Assembly: GCF_030272615.1 (NCBI RefSeq)
Contig: NC_081406.1
Coordinates: forward strand, 166,453,521 to 166,517,520
DNA: 64,000 bases
Origin: Cryptomeria japonica
Lineage: Eukaryota; Streptophyta; Pinopsida; Cupressales; Cupressaceae
Direction: 5' to 3'
The notes beneath the pieces are model-generated. The model was not told the origin of the DNA and searched no databases. It saw only the letters and a list, made by a program, of their open reading frames with translations. The translations under genes were made by a program, and so were the position numbers. Each line of letters starts with the position of its first letter. The first letter of the stretch is position 1. Positions 57,001 through 60,409 of the stretch are shown here, in pieces.

Positions 57001-58460
57001 AGCCTTGCACCATCTATTGTTTGTGCAAGTACCTATAGCAAACGGAATTGAGTCATATGAATGTGAAAACAAGTATAAAAGGATGTGCCTTTGACAGCCG
57101 ATCTAATTGAGAGTGACTTGAATTTATGGTAGCTTAGGCACCAATGAGTGAGCACTAAGACGTGTAAATATAAACTTATTGACTTTTAAACCCCTTCCAA
57201 GTGGGTGGTTATTGTAAGCATTAAATTTTGTAAGTAATTTAAATAGTGTGTATATCAATTTAAAGTGCCCTCCATTTGGACCAACTTGTCCTATATTGCA
57301 AGTGCAATAACATGTATTTTATCTCCCTTCAATGGTAAACTATACATGCAGAAGTGAACATGTATTAGTTTTCATGTATTAATTGTTGTAAAGGATTTAA
57401 TGGGGGACTAAATGTGTCACACGATAACAGCTATTGGAACATGAGGGGCTATTAGATCCTCTCCCCTAATCCTTGCTAAAATTTAATAACTCAAAAGAAA
57501 AGTAATACTAAAAGAACTCTTATATAAATTCAAAAGGAATATAAGTCCTAAAAAAGTACATATAACTGTAAATGGGAAACAGAGGCCAAACTTAAGGCTC
57601 AAACAATTATTTGAACAAAATATGGAAATTTGAAGACTTTTACTTTTATACATACATTCACATTAAAGATGATTGTGTAAACAGTAGTAAGTTCAGTCTT
57701 ATTACACACATTTCCTCAAGGTATGTGAGATTGGCTAGCTCCGCTGGCACAACTCCAGTCAGGTTCTGGCTTTTCAGATATCTGCAACCAATTATTTCAT
57801 TTAACTGTATAAAACTACTCTGTTGAGGACAAGGAAACCAAAAACAGCAGAAGTTATTAAAAAACAGGGGAAATTTGAATACATACATCCGGGTAACATG
57901 GAAAAACGATCTCCCCTGTCGTATACATCTCACAGACCACCTCATTTTGGGTTTCATAATCCTGGCTGACATTCCAGCTTCCCTTTCCACTGCAAGGATC
58001 CTCACTGAACGCCCACTTCCTATTTCTCATTTTGTATTTTATAGCTTTCAGTGCTTCAACTGTCCACAGACAGAATTGAAATATATAAGAATAAATTAAA
58101 TTGCAGTAGCAAGCTGCTGTGATGACTCAGAAATTCCAAGAAAGTTTTAAGTTAATGTGCAGCGGGTAAGTGGTTTAATATGTAGATTACTTCCGGAGAG
58201 TGTCTGTTTACAGAAAGCTAAAATAATTCCCTAAGAGAGGAGAGGAGGAGTTTTTAGACAAACTACTAGATCAATTAAATAAATTTTACTTTTGAATGTA
58301 GGACCGGAAATGCATAGAAGTACAGAGAATTACCTTCTTGTGGGTCTGTTATTGTTGCTGAAGCAGCTTCTCCATGTTGTACACCGTAATAGCGGTGCAG
58401 AAGGGTTATGTATAAAACCCATATTAAAAGCATAAAAACCGAACGAGAATTGATGGTCAT
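11936..58460 (-). CDS. LRR receptor-like kinase (LRR-VIII-2 type), 5' part, giant introns
   Basis: Eleven exons on the minus strand encode, in order, a signal peptide, the DPCSG N-terminal segment and nine leucine-rich repeats. Each LRR exon is 72 bp with phase-2 introns and GT/AG borders, the exon design of plant LRR-VIII-2 receptor kinases. Landmarks in family order are YLKSQNLTGVVP (LRR 1), NNFSGKIPDFIGNW (6), LEGPIPSTFSNL (7), the non-canonical RISYLIGG repeat (8) and IYGEIPQYLGH (9). Such proteins sit in the plasma membrane with an extracellular LRR-malectin part and a cytoplasmic Ser/Thr kinase. The later exons are not in the window, so the gene would run off the left edge. Introns LRR1-LRR2 (28.9 kb) and LRR4-LRR5 (15.3 kb) are filled with transposons, while the others are 105-274 bp. 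One-base errors in exon 2 (+1) and LRR 2 (-1) mean it is either a pseudogene or affected by sequencing errors. Confidence 0.85.
12152..12223 (-). CDS. RLK exon, LRR 8 (ISD-type)
   Basis: 72 bp, acceptor ACGCAG and donor GTAAGTA. It encodes RISYLIGGGSNLSFM followed by QNLTKLTT. This atypical repeat (RISDL-GG in relatives) is diagnostic for the LRR-VIII-2 group and occupies the expected eighth position. Confidence 0.88.
12455..12526 (-). CDS. RLK exon, LRR 7
   Basis: 72 bp, acceptor TTATAG and donor GTAAGTA. It encodes RLEATSLEGPIPSTF, then SNLIQLED. It is in frame and in phase with LRR 6 and LRR 8. Confidence 0.88.
12655..12726 (-). CDS. RLK exon, LRR 6
   Basis: 72 bp, acceptor TTTGCAG and donor GTGAGAA. 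It encodes VASSNNFSGKIPDFIGNW, then RNLTI. The IPDFIGNW stretch is a conserved landmark of repeat 6 in this receptor group. Confidence 0.9.
12840..12911 (-). CDS. RLK exon, LRR 5
   Basis: 72 bp, acceptor TTCATAG and donor GTAAGTT. It encodes YIESNQLHGKMPQIYGHF, then HGLEH. The intron in front of it in transcription order is 15.3 kb (12912-28259) and holds the LINE, giant LTR B and the old LTR element. Confidence 0.88.
12912..13647. other. AT-rich intron, no gene seen
   Basis: AT-rich intron sequence between LRR 5 and the old LTR element. The short reading frames here have no recognisable motif. Confidence 0.6.
13648..14401 (-). mobile_element. 3' LTR of an old LTR element, interrupted
   Basis: Read on the minus strand it starts TGTTGATG at 14401, directly after a polypurine tract (AAAGGGGAG, 14402-14412), and ends GACTCAAACA at 13648. 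Its terminal half (GGATTGAATACATTAGTGAC; TTACAAAATGCACATATGAT on plus) matches the 5' LTR at 16505-16720. A Gypsy solo LTR is inserted at 13764-14085. Confidence 0.65.
13764..14085 (+). mobile_element. Solo LTR related to Gypsy G
   Basis: It runs from TGTTATGTTTG to CCAGCAAACA and contains GCGAATAAAGATATATTTTC near 13995. It parallels the 5' LTR of G at 41825-42105 (same TGTTATGTTTG start, GCAATAAAGGATATATTTTT, AAACA end). No exact 5-bp target duplication was found, so the borders may be off by a few bases. Confidence 0.65.
14402..16504 (-). mobile_element. Internal region of the old non-autonomous LTR element
   Basis: It is bounded by a polypurine tract next to the 3' LTR and by a tRNA-Met-type primer binding site (TGGCATCAGAGC, plus 16491-16502) next to the 5' LTR. 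The 2.1 kb between them have no RT, integrase or gag motif. The longest minus frame (15077-15439) is not recognisable. It is probably a non-autonomous element, or a pol-deleted Copia given the PBS type. Confidence 0.55.
16505..16720 (-). mobile_element. 5' LTR of the old element, truncated
   Basis: The 3' part of an LTR on the minus strand, ending directly before the PBS. It shares GGACTTACAAAATGTACATA and CAATCCTCAAGGATCAC-type segments with the LTR at 13648-14401. Similarity fades beyond about 16720, so the 5' border is not defined. Confidence 0.5.
16830..19466 (+). pseudogene. LINE (non-LTR retrotransposon), ORF1 and ORF2 5' part, decayed
   Basis: The region around 17130-17960 is a Lys/Glu-rich ORF1-like stretch ending in a basic cluster (KRKRKRKTISR). 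From about 17985 an APE-type endonuclease is readable (SPDRKYILRSLCNQ, then LLLMQEVKD), with PIRVIRLF near 19240 and the RT-leading segment SPRADGLQIEFYKAN near 19360. Stops and shifts are frequent. The coding sequence stops at 19466 because giant LTR B is inserted there, and it resumes in the same frame at 26607. The 5' end is approximate. Confidence 0.8.
19462..19466. repeat. Target-site duplication GGTGG, left of LTR B
   Basis: GGTGG precedes the LTR border. The partner at 26602-26606 is GGTAG, with one mismatch. Confidence 0.8.
20286..20293 (-). promoter_or_regulatory. TATA box of LTR B
   Basis: TATATAAA on the minus strand, 826 bp before the LTR end. About 67 bp upstream is the palindrome AACCCTGATTAGGGTT (20360-20376), a telo-box-like element also placed at this distance in C and D. 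Confidence 0.65.
20434..23608 (-). pseudogene. U3-encoded long ORF of LTR B, unknown protein
   Basis: Homologous to the ORF in LTR A over its whole length, with frameshifts and stops. Paired landmarks are TDLGHVDFKDF / TDLGHIDIQDF, IIQAAGFPP / IAQAAGFPP, WFIQFPKFTYIR / FIQFPRFSYIR, YPTNRMVLLEVLRQ / YPTDKIIILEVARQ and AWHWTL / EWYWTI. The first ATG (23608) lies about 30 bases after the acceptor-like TTTTGTAG|GATAA, as in A. The middle again has a charged segment (21726-22076), and the C-terminal part (20800-21303) is highly helical. No RT, integrase or gag motif is present. I cannot name the function. Confidence 0.75.
23640..23665 (-). promoter_or_regulatory. Putative 3' splice site before U3 ORF of LTR B
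   Basis: TTTTCATGTGTTTTGTAG|GATAA on the minus strand. Position and exon-side sequence (GATA) correspond to the acceptor-like site of LTR A. Confidence 0.5.
24480..26130 (-). repeat. Leader array with GGCGGACTT motif
   Basis: More than fifteen degenerate copies of a unit with core TGGCGGACTTTG on the plus strand (CAAAGTCCGCCA in element sense), spaced 40-90 bp. Examples are near 25240, 25265, 25305, 25388, 25560, 25865 and 25973. The predicted reading frames in this stretch (24611-26181) come from the repeats and are not genes. Confidence 0.85.
26561..26577 (-). other. 5'-terminal hairpin of LTR B
   Basis: In element sense CCCCATT-ACA-GATGGGG, a 7-bp stem with one T-G wobble, at the same distance from the LTR start as in A, C and D. 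Confidence 0.8.
26602..26606. repeat. Target-site duplication GGTAG, right of LTR B
   Basis: Partner of GGTGG at 19462-19466. Confidence 0.8.
26607..28000 (+). pseudogene. LINE reverse transcriptase, continuation after LTR B
   Basis: When B plus one target copy is removed, the LINE reads on in frame (EKGTLGG, then KINKGIIKLLPKDGD and NWRPITLLNVSYKIF). The RT fingers/palm motifs follow, including RFIKGR-type and FKKASDRIE segments near 26780-26910 and SIRQGYPLA near 27053. The active site F-ADD appears as FVDNTTLF (27195) and again as FVDDTTLF (27388) because of a 193-bp tandem duplication. A conserved GW-ICRYLG-like segment follows near 27570. The 3' end is vague (about 28000). From there to 28259 the sequence is AT-rich intron. 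Confidence 0.85.
27184..27569 (+). repeat. 193-bp tandem duplication in LINE RT
   Basis: Copy 1 is 27184-27376 and copy 2 is 27377-27569, with only a few differences. Each begins TAATATTTAGTTTGTCGAT and ends GGGGTGGCTCTGG. The unit is not a multiple of three and contains the RT catalytic motif, so it destroys the frame. Confidence 0.93.
28260..28331 (-). CDS. RLK exon, LRR 4
   Basis: 72 bp, acceptor GGATAG and donor GTAAGTT. It encodes DLFSNELYGQLPKSLVNL, then TRLKM. Phase and length match the other LRR exons. Confidence 0.85.
28491..28562 (-). CDS. RLK exon, LRR 3
   Basis: 72 bp, acceptor TTTCAG and donor GTAAGAT. It encodes SLGMNHLSGHIPKELGNL, then IYLQK. Confidence 0.9.
28726..28796 (-). 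CDS. RLK exon, LRR 2, with 1-bp deletion
   Basis: 71 bp instead of 72, acceptor TTTGCAG and donor GTAAGTT. It encodes DFSYNHLNGQIPLEL, then shifts frame; restoring one base gives the expected LRR ending. The deletion would truncate the protein unless it is a sequencing error. Confidence 0.85.
28797..30345. other. AT-rich intron with low-complexity stretch
   Basis: Intron sequence downstream of LRR 1. From about 29850 to 30060 it is rich in TATATA, ACACAC and GAGAGA simple-sequence runs. No gene, exon or transposon signature could be supported. Confidence 0.6.
30346..30350. repeat. Target-site duplication GCTAC, left of LTR C
   Basis: Identical to 34305-34309. Confidence 0.93.
31130..31137 (-). 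promoter_or_regulatory. TATA box of LTR C
   Basis: TATATAAG in element sense, 65 bp downstream of the AACCCTAATTAGGGTT palindrome at 31202-31217. Confidence 0.7.
32064..32085 (-). promoter_or_regulatory. Putative 3' splice site in LTR C
   Basis: GTGTTTTCTTTGTCTCATCAG|GCTTG in element sense, a clear pyrimidine tract and AG at the end of the repeat leader. Confidence 0.5.
32520..34010 (-). repeat. Leader array with AAATCCACGA / GATCAAATTTATCC motif
   Basis: On the plus strand, many copies of GTGGATTTT followed by AAGGATAAAATTTGATCATC, spaced about 40-80 bp (e.g. 32690-32860, 33590-33730, 33860-33920). The AAATCCACGA core is shared with the leader of LTR D. Confidence 0.85.
34265..34281 (-). 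other. 5'-terminal hairpin of LTR C
   Basis: CCCCATT-GCA-AATGGGG in element sense, a perfect 7-bp stem identical to that of D. Confidence 0.85.
34305..34309. repeat. Target-site duplication GCTAC, right of LTR C
   Basis: Identical to 30346-30350. Confidence 0.93.
34310..35104. other. AT-rich intron, no gene seen
   Basis: Intron sequence between LTR C and the phosphoglycerate mutase pseudogene. Nothing recognisable on either strand. Confidence 0.55.
35105..35874 (+). pseudogene. Processed pseudogene of cofactor-independent phosphoglycerate mutase
   Basis: Frames on the plus strand read through about the first half of the 2,3-bisphosphoglycerate-independent glycolytic enzyme without introns. 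Landmarks are YNCIHVVNTPAMDSLKK (near 35198), EDDLGNSE (35320; MGNSEVGHN in the enzyme), GFKYIKECFEIGTLHF (35440), LLSDGSVHS, DGSSVGFVETLEK (35617) and a VVKQGW segment (35757). Several stops and frameshifts are present. The match ends where the 3' LTR of Copia E begins, so the C-terminal half is displaced or lost. Lack of introns suggests retroposition by a LINE. No target duplication or poly-A could be fixed. Confidence 0.85.
35875..36124 (-). mobile_element. 3' LTR of Copia E
   Basis: In element sense it runs from TGTTGGAAAAAAG at 36124 to CTAAGAACA at 35875, about 250 bp. It has two TATATAA boxes, and a polypurine stretch (CAGGGGAGATTG, plus 36140-36151) lies shortly upstream. The distal border is inferred from the terminal CA and is less certain. 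Confidence 0.6.
36125..36995 (-). pseudogene. Copia E RT end and RNase H
   Basis: Minus-strand Copia polyprotein: FLGLEVQQQSKGIFISQ, then YRSLVGSLMYLTTTR (RT C-terminus), then RNase H with DSDW and STKAEYIGAVAASCQ. It has few breaks, so it is younger than K. It continues across the insertion of LTR D at 40705. Confidence 0.88.
36996..37000. repeat. Target-site duplication AGTCC, left of LTR D
   Basis: Identical to 40700-40704. Confidence 0.93.
37024..37040 (+). other. 5'-terminal hairpin of LTR D
   Basis: CCCCATT-GCA-AATGGGG, perfect 7-bp stem. Confidence 0.85.
37440..38730 (+). repeat. Leader array with CACTGTCAGTGACC / AAATCCCCGACC motif
   Basis: About twenty degenerate units of the form ACTTCCAGTG, then CCCTAAATCC, then CGACC, at 35-70 bp spacing. 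Clear copies are near 37470, 37515, 37550, 37750, 37800, 37880, 38150, 38200, 38300, 38590 and 38640. CACTGTCAGTGACC is itself partly palindromic. Confidence 0.85.
39045..39073 (+). promoter_or_regulatory. Putative 3' splice site in LTR D
   Basis: CATGATGTTTTCTTTGTTTTCAG|GAGCA, with a strong pyrimidine tract, at the end of the repeat leader. Confidence 0.55.
39898..39905 (+). promoter_or_regulatory. TATA box of LTR D
   Basis: TATATAAG, 63 bp downstream of AACCCCTCATCAGGGTTTT (39817-39835). The surrounding 100 bp align with LTR C. Confidence 0.7.
40700..40704. repeat. Target-site duplication AGTCC, right of LTR D
   Basis: Identical to 36996-37000. Confidence 0.93.
40705..41824 (-). pseudogene. 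Copia E RT and integrase C-terminus, continued
   Basis: Continuation of E beyond LTR D. In minus-strand order it holds the integrase C-terminal segment (IIFVGYSDATKWYKFYTP and KQWIMSQDVV, near 41800-41710), the linker, and the RT, ending in a YVDDLIY-type active site (near 40790) and a KFQAKMKKEFE-like region. The 5' part of E is cut off by Gypsy G at 41825 and does not clearly reappear on the far side. Confidence 0.85.
41825..42105 (+). mobile_element. 5' LTR of Gypsy G
   Basis: 281 bp from TGTTATG to AAACA, containing GGGGGTTCCC / GGGGAACCCC stretches and GCAATAAAGGATATA. A primer binding site follows. A related solo LTR is at 13764-14085. No intact 3' LTR was found. Confidence 0.8.
42109..42126 (+). 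other. Primer binding site of Gypsy G (tRNA-Asp type)
   Basis: TGGCACCGTTGCCGATTC, four bases after the LTR. It is one CpG-type change from the TGGCGCCGTTGCCG form complementary to tRNA-Asp that many plant Gypsy elements use. Confidence 0.65.
42150..43200 (+). other. Gypsy G upstream region, charged coding remnant
   Basis: Between the PBS and the gag ATG lie about 1 kb with several short frames in two registers, very rich in Arg, Glu and Ser (e.g. 42266-42472, 42847-43194). It may be an N-terminal gag extension or a separate upstream ORF. No known motif. Confidence 0.4.
43204..44420 (+). pseudogene. Gypsy G gag with zinc knuckles
   Basis: The start MAHTPKKQKLPRF is at 43204. The retrotransposon gag core (YWLRAFSATLRGIAIDLY, then KAFQEEFKILHDDNE) is in frame with stops at about 43270 and 43531. 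A shift near 43745 leads into two CCHC knuckles (CTDCKVEGHTKGTC and CDICKVLGHSTKEC). A second shift leads to two more (QCRKFNEWGHFAWEC and CKWCGPGNHEDTDC). Confidence 0.85.
44690..44860 (+). pseudogene. Gypsy G aspartic protease remnant
   Basis: SIGRKTVVVEMEIMGQ followed by TIVDDGSRVNVLLEET. The DDGS stands for the D-S/T-G active site with its usual following hydrophobic stretch. The frame is short and isolated. Confidence 0.65.
45058..46749 (+). pseudogene. Gypsy G reverse transcriptase and RNase H
   Basis: A single frame with stops at about 45580, 45670, 45931 and 46042. RT motifs are EKMLEAGIIFKVETTDWVSP, RICVDFRCLN, MSFGLCNASASF and AFLDDWSIYI (active-site LDD). The connection follows (GVKSFLGHVGYYSRFIKKIA), then RNase H with DASNFAID and ERNYSTIEGEALGMVYS. 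Confidence 0.9.
46760..48367 (+). pseudogene. Gypsy G integrase
   Basis: H-H-C-C zinc finger around 47160-47300 (GGHMGLDATARK, then CDTCQRTGKP). The DDE core follows with DFVGPLK near 47370, TSDRGVHF near 47550 and NGQAKATNKELV near 47648. The catalytic Glu of the last motif reads Lys (AAA at 47661-47663, NGQAEATN in relatives). The C-terminal WAYRTTYKVTMGHTPF and a GPYKIREVEKNGAVKL segment close the polyprotein. Stops at about 47231 and 47512 break the frame. Confidence 0.88.
48398..48937 (+). CDS. Additional ORF downstream of integrase in Gypsy G
   Basis: An intact 179-residue frame about 30 bp after the integrase stop. It is charged in its first half (EEAEAKRKAKLAEKIEE, then EEVDLEEYG) and Trp/Tyr-rich in its second (WYQWYGGQYIDGSYKWVG). 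No known domain was recognised. Its openness is notable because gag and pol of the same copy are broken. It could be a post-integrase domain or an extra protein as carried by some plant Gypsy lineages. Confidence 0.5.
   Translation: MPRIHKHLTNAYFGDPAIWIRITEHWRKRAPYEGLRKSYIAYHIDEEAEAKRKAKLAEKIEEPVDLEEVDLEEYGATLGPCLKMVLKDKDLFVIALQPGEQEAGPNTLYRVIPNPKGPPQVDGEKVTWYQWYGGQYIDGSYKWVGLAPLVDKIWDLEYVGTCCPEECYRRLPHVLCMVA
48938..49606 (+). other. Gypsy G 3' region before LTR H
   Basis: A/G-rich sequence with a basic frame (49396-49606) that reads on across the H insertion. It ends in a short repeat (GTACGGAGCAACAGTGG) that continues at 51165 as GGAAGGGAGCATTTGTATGG and its copies. No 3' LTR like 41825-42105 follows. 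Confidence 0.5.
49602..49606. repeat. Target-site duplication ACAGG, left of LTR H
   Basis: Identical to 51160-51164. Confidence 0.9.
49607..51159 (+). mobile_element. Solo LTR H (1.55 kb)
   Basis: It starts TGTAAT and ends ATTACA (6-bp inverted ends) with perfect ACAGG duplications, inserted in the 3' part of Gypsy G. It has two similar promoter-like segments, GAGATATAAAAGGG near 49783 and GAGATATAAAGGG near 50025, each after CTCCCTCAA. An array of a short motif follows at 50320-50545. No PBS or coding region is attached, so it is a solo LTR. Confidence 0.88.
50320..50545 (+). repeat. Short repeat array in LTR H
   Basis: About seven copies of GAGATACATTCAGAATTA at 25-45 bp spacing (near 50331, 50355, 50383, 50407, 50438 and 50518). 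Confidence 0.8.
51160..51164. repeat. Target-site duplication ACAGG, right of LTR H
   Basis: Identical to 49602-49606. Confidence 0.9.
51165..51330. other. Junction of Gypsy G and element F
   Basis: Right of LTR H the plus strand continues G with three imperfect copies of GGAAGGGAGCATCTGTAC, then passes into the 3' part of F's second ORF on the minus strand. The exact breakpoint is not visible. Confidence 0.35.
51331..52929 (-). pseudogene. Second ORF of element F, unknown protein
   Basis: Starting at ATG 52929 (MASGSSAPTFIANPTF), a protein of about 530 residues is readable in three registers with a stop near 52291 and shifts near 52200 and 51690. The N-terminal two thirds are globular (EDVRAYIHYTLEDLGTKE, WLDRPYMIIKEAIQAV). 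The end is a Lys/Pro/Thr-rich tail (VEKKKVEPRRKLVRKV), probably nucleic-acid-binding or nuclear. The stretch around WLDRPYMIIKEAIQAVTDVP vaguely resembles the segment before DIP/GIP in the U3 ORFs of A and B. It does not resemble gag, RT or integrase. Confidence 0.6.
53087..53096 (-). promoter_or_regulatory. Putative internal promoter of element F
   Basis: TGATAAAAGGGG in element sense, 160 bp before the ATG at 52929 and 15-20 bp after ATTAGGGTTTTTT. The combination of a telo-box-like element and a TATA box is like that in giant LTRs B, C and D. Confidence 0.4.
53270..54472 (-). pseudogene. Element F gag-like protein: coiled coil plus four zinc knuckles
   Basis: It starts two bases after the PBS. 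The first half (54472-53900) is a long coiled coil (KDYDAERMKNLKLQDELNSA, continuing to QDLTMRMSKDIEDK). The second half (53893-53414) carries four CCHC knuckles: CFVCNKSGHMAKQC, a third-register TNCKKYGHKSEDC that lacks its first Cys, CHACGKFGHFANHC and CYACNKTGHIAKYC. It ends near 53300. Stops and shifts occur around 54100 and 53890. No protease or RT follows, so F looks non-autonomous. Confidence 0.75.
54473..54484 (-). other. Primer binding site of element F
   Basis: TGGTATTAGACC in element sense, a tRNA-Met-type PBS (TGGTATCAGAGC) with changes, directly after the LTR end CCCAACA. Confidence 0.7.
54487..55371 (-). mobile_element. 5' LTR of element F (885 bp)
   Basis: In element sense it runs from TGTTGGCAATTGACACTC at 55371 to GGATCCCAACA at 54487, with a terminal CACTGATTCACCCCCCCTTC stretch. 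The PBS follows. The 3' LTR is not in the window or was lost at the G junction. F lies inside the gag of Copia E2. Confidence 0.8.
55374..55744 (-). pseudogene. Copia E2 gag N-terminus (UBN2-type)
   Basis: MEEADIWRVEKFSRQNFRLW, then a WKVQM segment and SLSNNVLFNVSAEETLDELW, typical of the start of Copia gag (DUF4219/UBN2). It is cut at 55373 by the LTR of F. The PBS TGGTATTAGAGC (plus 55790-55801) and an LTR end TTAACA at 55804 lie directly upstream. It may be the 5' end of Copia E, whose 3' half is at 35.9-41.8 kb, but the LTRs do not match clearly. Confidence 0.8.
55804..56040 (-). mobile_element. 5' LTR of Copia E2, distal border unknown
   Basis: The LTR end (AATTAACA in element sense) abuts the PBS at 55804. 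The outer border is not clear and is set only approximately, where LINE sequence begins. Confidence 0.4.
56050..57080 (+). pseudogene. LINE 3' part: zf-RVT and RNase H
   Basis: Plus-strand frames read CKSDEETTNHLLLNFPFAS (zinc-binding domain after LINE RT; a Cys is replaced by Phe). After a linker comes an RNase H of the type found at the end of many plant LINEs (IKNEYRDFAWNLSKSL, EVKLHAIAEGIKK, then a VKGNSLTRINAIKS segment). The end has a REANGVADFLANQG-like segment near 56900. Frequent shifts. The 5' part is missing, as in truncated LINE insertions. From 57080 to 57709 the intron has nothing recognisable. Confidence 0.75.
57710..57781 (-). CDS. RLK exon, LRR 1
   Basis: 72 bp, acceptor GTTGCAG and donor GTGTGTA. 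It encodes YLKSQNLTGVVPAELANL, then TYLEE. The SQNLTG start is the hallmark of the first repeat in this receptor group. It is followed in transcription order by a 28.9-kb intron. Confidence 0.9.
57887..58059 (-). CDS. RLK exon 2, N-terminal segment, with 1-bp insertion
   Basis: 173 bp, acceptor GGACAG and donor GTATGTA. It encodes EALKAIKYKMRNRKWAFSED, then PCSGKGSWNVSQDYE and EVVC. The frame shifts by one base near 57937-57945, after which the family ending (FFHVTRI, joined to YLKSQ) is read. The length minus one fits the phases of both neighbouring exons. Confidence 0.85.
58334..58460 (-). CDS. RLK exon 1, signal peptide
   Basis: MTINSRSVFMLLIWVLYITL followed by LHRYYG, with a hydrophobic core at residues 8-20, is a signal peptide for secretion. 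TDPQE precedes the donor GTAATTC, and the split codon joins VEALKAI of exon 2. This ATG was chosen because it is the first ATG of the frame. Regulation is unknown. Confidence 0.8.
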
Positions 58461-58490
58461 TGCAGAGCGAGGATAGTCGTGCAAGTGATT

Positions 58491-58626
58491 AAGTGAACTG
58501 ATTGTATTTAGTTATCGAGTTATATATCTGGAGAAAGCAAGATTGGGCAGAAAAAGATAAGTGAACCGATTGTATTTAGTTATCGAGTTATATATCTGGA
58601 GAAAGCAAGATTGGGCAGAAAAAGAT
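58491..58626. repeat. 68-bp tandem duplication upstream of RLK start
   Basis: Copy 1 is 58491-58558 and copy 2 is 58559-58626, with one difference (AAGTGAACTG / AAGTGAACCG). It lies directly upstream of the start codon in the likely 5' UTR or core promoter. Each copy has a GAGTTATATATCTGG segment. Confidence 0.93.
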
Positions 58627-59554
58627 ATATTATATTGAAAGAGTTTAACTCAGCTAAGGGTCGGGCGAATAAATAAGGGCTGTTATTAAAGGGAAGACAA
58701 GGCTATTGAGGATGGCATCATTTTAGGTGTGAGATTAGTAGAAGGATGCTATCTAAAAAAGACATTATATATTCTGCAGTTATCATATAGGGCAGAAATA
58801 GAATGACATTACGTCATAGAATGCAGAGCATGTGAGGAAAAGTAGATCAATCAGACAACTAAGAAATCAAATATGAAAAAGAGAATGATAATAAATTAAA
58901 GATATTTTTTAATCTCACTAAAATGTTTCTTCCATTCAACAAGAAGGTCAGAAGTTGGCATTCAAAGAAAGGCTGCTTTAAAAGATAAAAGACAAATGAA
59001 AATCCTAACATAGTGATATTTTATATTAAAATTTAACCACGTACGATTACTTTATTTGAATTTTTTTTCTTTACGGAACAATAATCAATGGTAAAACTGT
59101 TGCCACATAATTAAAAACCACATTTATTTTTAATAAAAACTAACCATATGATGTGACACCGAACATTTTGCATTTAAAACTTTAGACCAAATTATGAGGA
59201 TAGCAGTATGCAAACTAAATTTAAACAGGACTGTACGTCTCTCACAGTGTAGGAATCTTTTATTTGTGCACTTATCTGAATGGCCAGCTGTGCGTCTCGT
59301 GAACAATCTATTCCAATGCTTCTCATATTTTAGTTTATTGGACTTAACTATTAATTAGGCTGCTACGGCTTCATGGATATTATTAAAATATTTTATTCTG
59401 GGTTTTAATATGACATTAAATCTGTCAGTAATGTTTTATAATATCGAGACATTGCATTTAAACTTAGAAATGTAATAAATACATATACAAAAAATAAATA
59501 GAAGATGTGGGAGAGAAAAAGAAGAGAGAGAAAAGAATAAACACATATACAAAT
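58627..59554. other. RLK upstream region
   Basis: AT-rich sequence between the duplicated promoter-side segment and Gypsy J. No gene is visible. It would contain distal promoter elements of the RLK gene if the gene is active. Confidence 0.5.
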
Positions 59555-60307
59555 TGTAGACACCCAAAATTGTTCAGTCTATTTAATTATCTAAGTCTAA
59601 TTTTTCTATTAATTAAATAAATCTTTATTTATTTAATTAATTCATTTATCCTCTTCTAGTCTTATTTCTCATTTAAATAAATACATTTATTTATTTAAAT
59701 TATCTTTTTCTTAAATTAAATAAATATTTATTTATTTAATTATCCCACTTCTTCTATTAATTAAATAAATCTTTATTTATTTAATTAATTCATTAGCCTT
59801 TTTCTACCCATGACACATGTCATTCATCTCTTAATTCCTACACTACCTACCCATTTCATTATTTTATTATTTCTTCTACCTACCCTCTAATCATAGCCGA
59901 CCTCTTTTTACACCTCTCAATCTTATCCCTCTATTTCTTGTAGTGTCTTCTATATAAGGAGATGCTTCCTTCATAATCAAACCCTAATCAATCATTCTAA
60001 CTACTTGATCAATTGACTACACTACGATCCTACTTGCAACCACATTTCGTTTTTTGTTGAGCTCTTGTGCACATAAAATCTGAGAGCAATTATATCAAGC
60101 AAGATCAATGGAGATAGGAAGAATAGAGATCAAAACCCTATTAGACATGTAATGGTATAATCTTTGTGATTTCATTTGATTTGCATTGTCTTAGGTAATC
60201 TTCATATGTTATGGTGGATCTTTGTTGTTGTTAGGCTAGGGTTTGGTGGTTGAATTCATTTATCCTTTCAATTTTGTTATTATTGTTATCTATTTTCACC
60301 ATATACA
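59555..60307 (+). mobile_element. 5' LTR of Gypsy J (753 bp)
   Basis: It starts TGTAGACACCC and ends ATATACA. At 59605-59795 it holds several copies of TTAATTAAATAAATCTTTAT and its inverse, an AT-rich self-complementary block. The TATA box is TATATAAGG at 59951-59959, followed by AAACCCTAATC. A PBS-like sequence follows. Confidence 0.8.
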
Positions 60308-60310
60308 TTT

Positions 60311-60328
60311 TGGCACGTCCGGTGGGAC
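60311..60328 (+). other. Putative primer binding site of Gypsy J
   Basis: TGGCACGTCCGGTGGGAC, three bases after the LTR end. The TGG start and GC-rich body fit a plant Gypsy PBS. The tRNA could not be assigned with confidence. Confidence 0.5.
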
Positions 60329-60409
60329 TCTTGTCCCTTTTGTATTTAACCTCCTTGTTGCAGATTTTGTGTTTTTGAAGTTGCAGATCGGACGTTTTCG
60401 ACAGCATTT

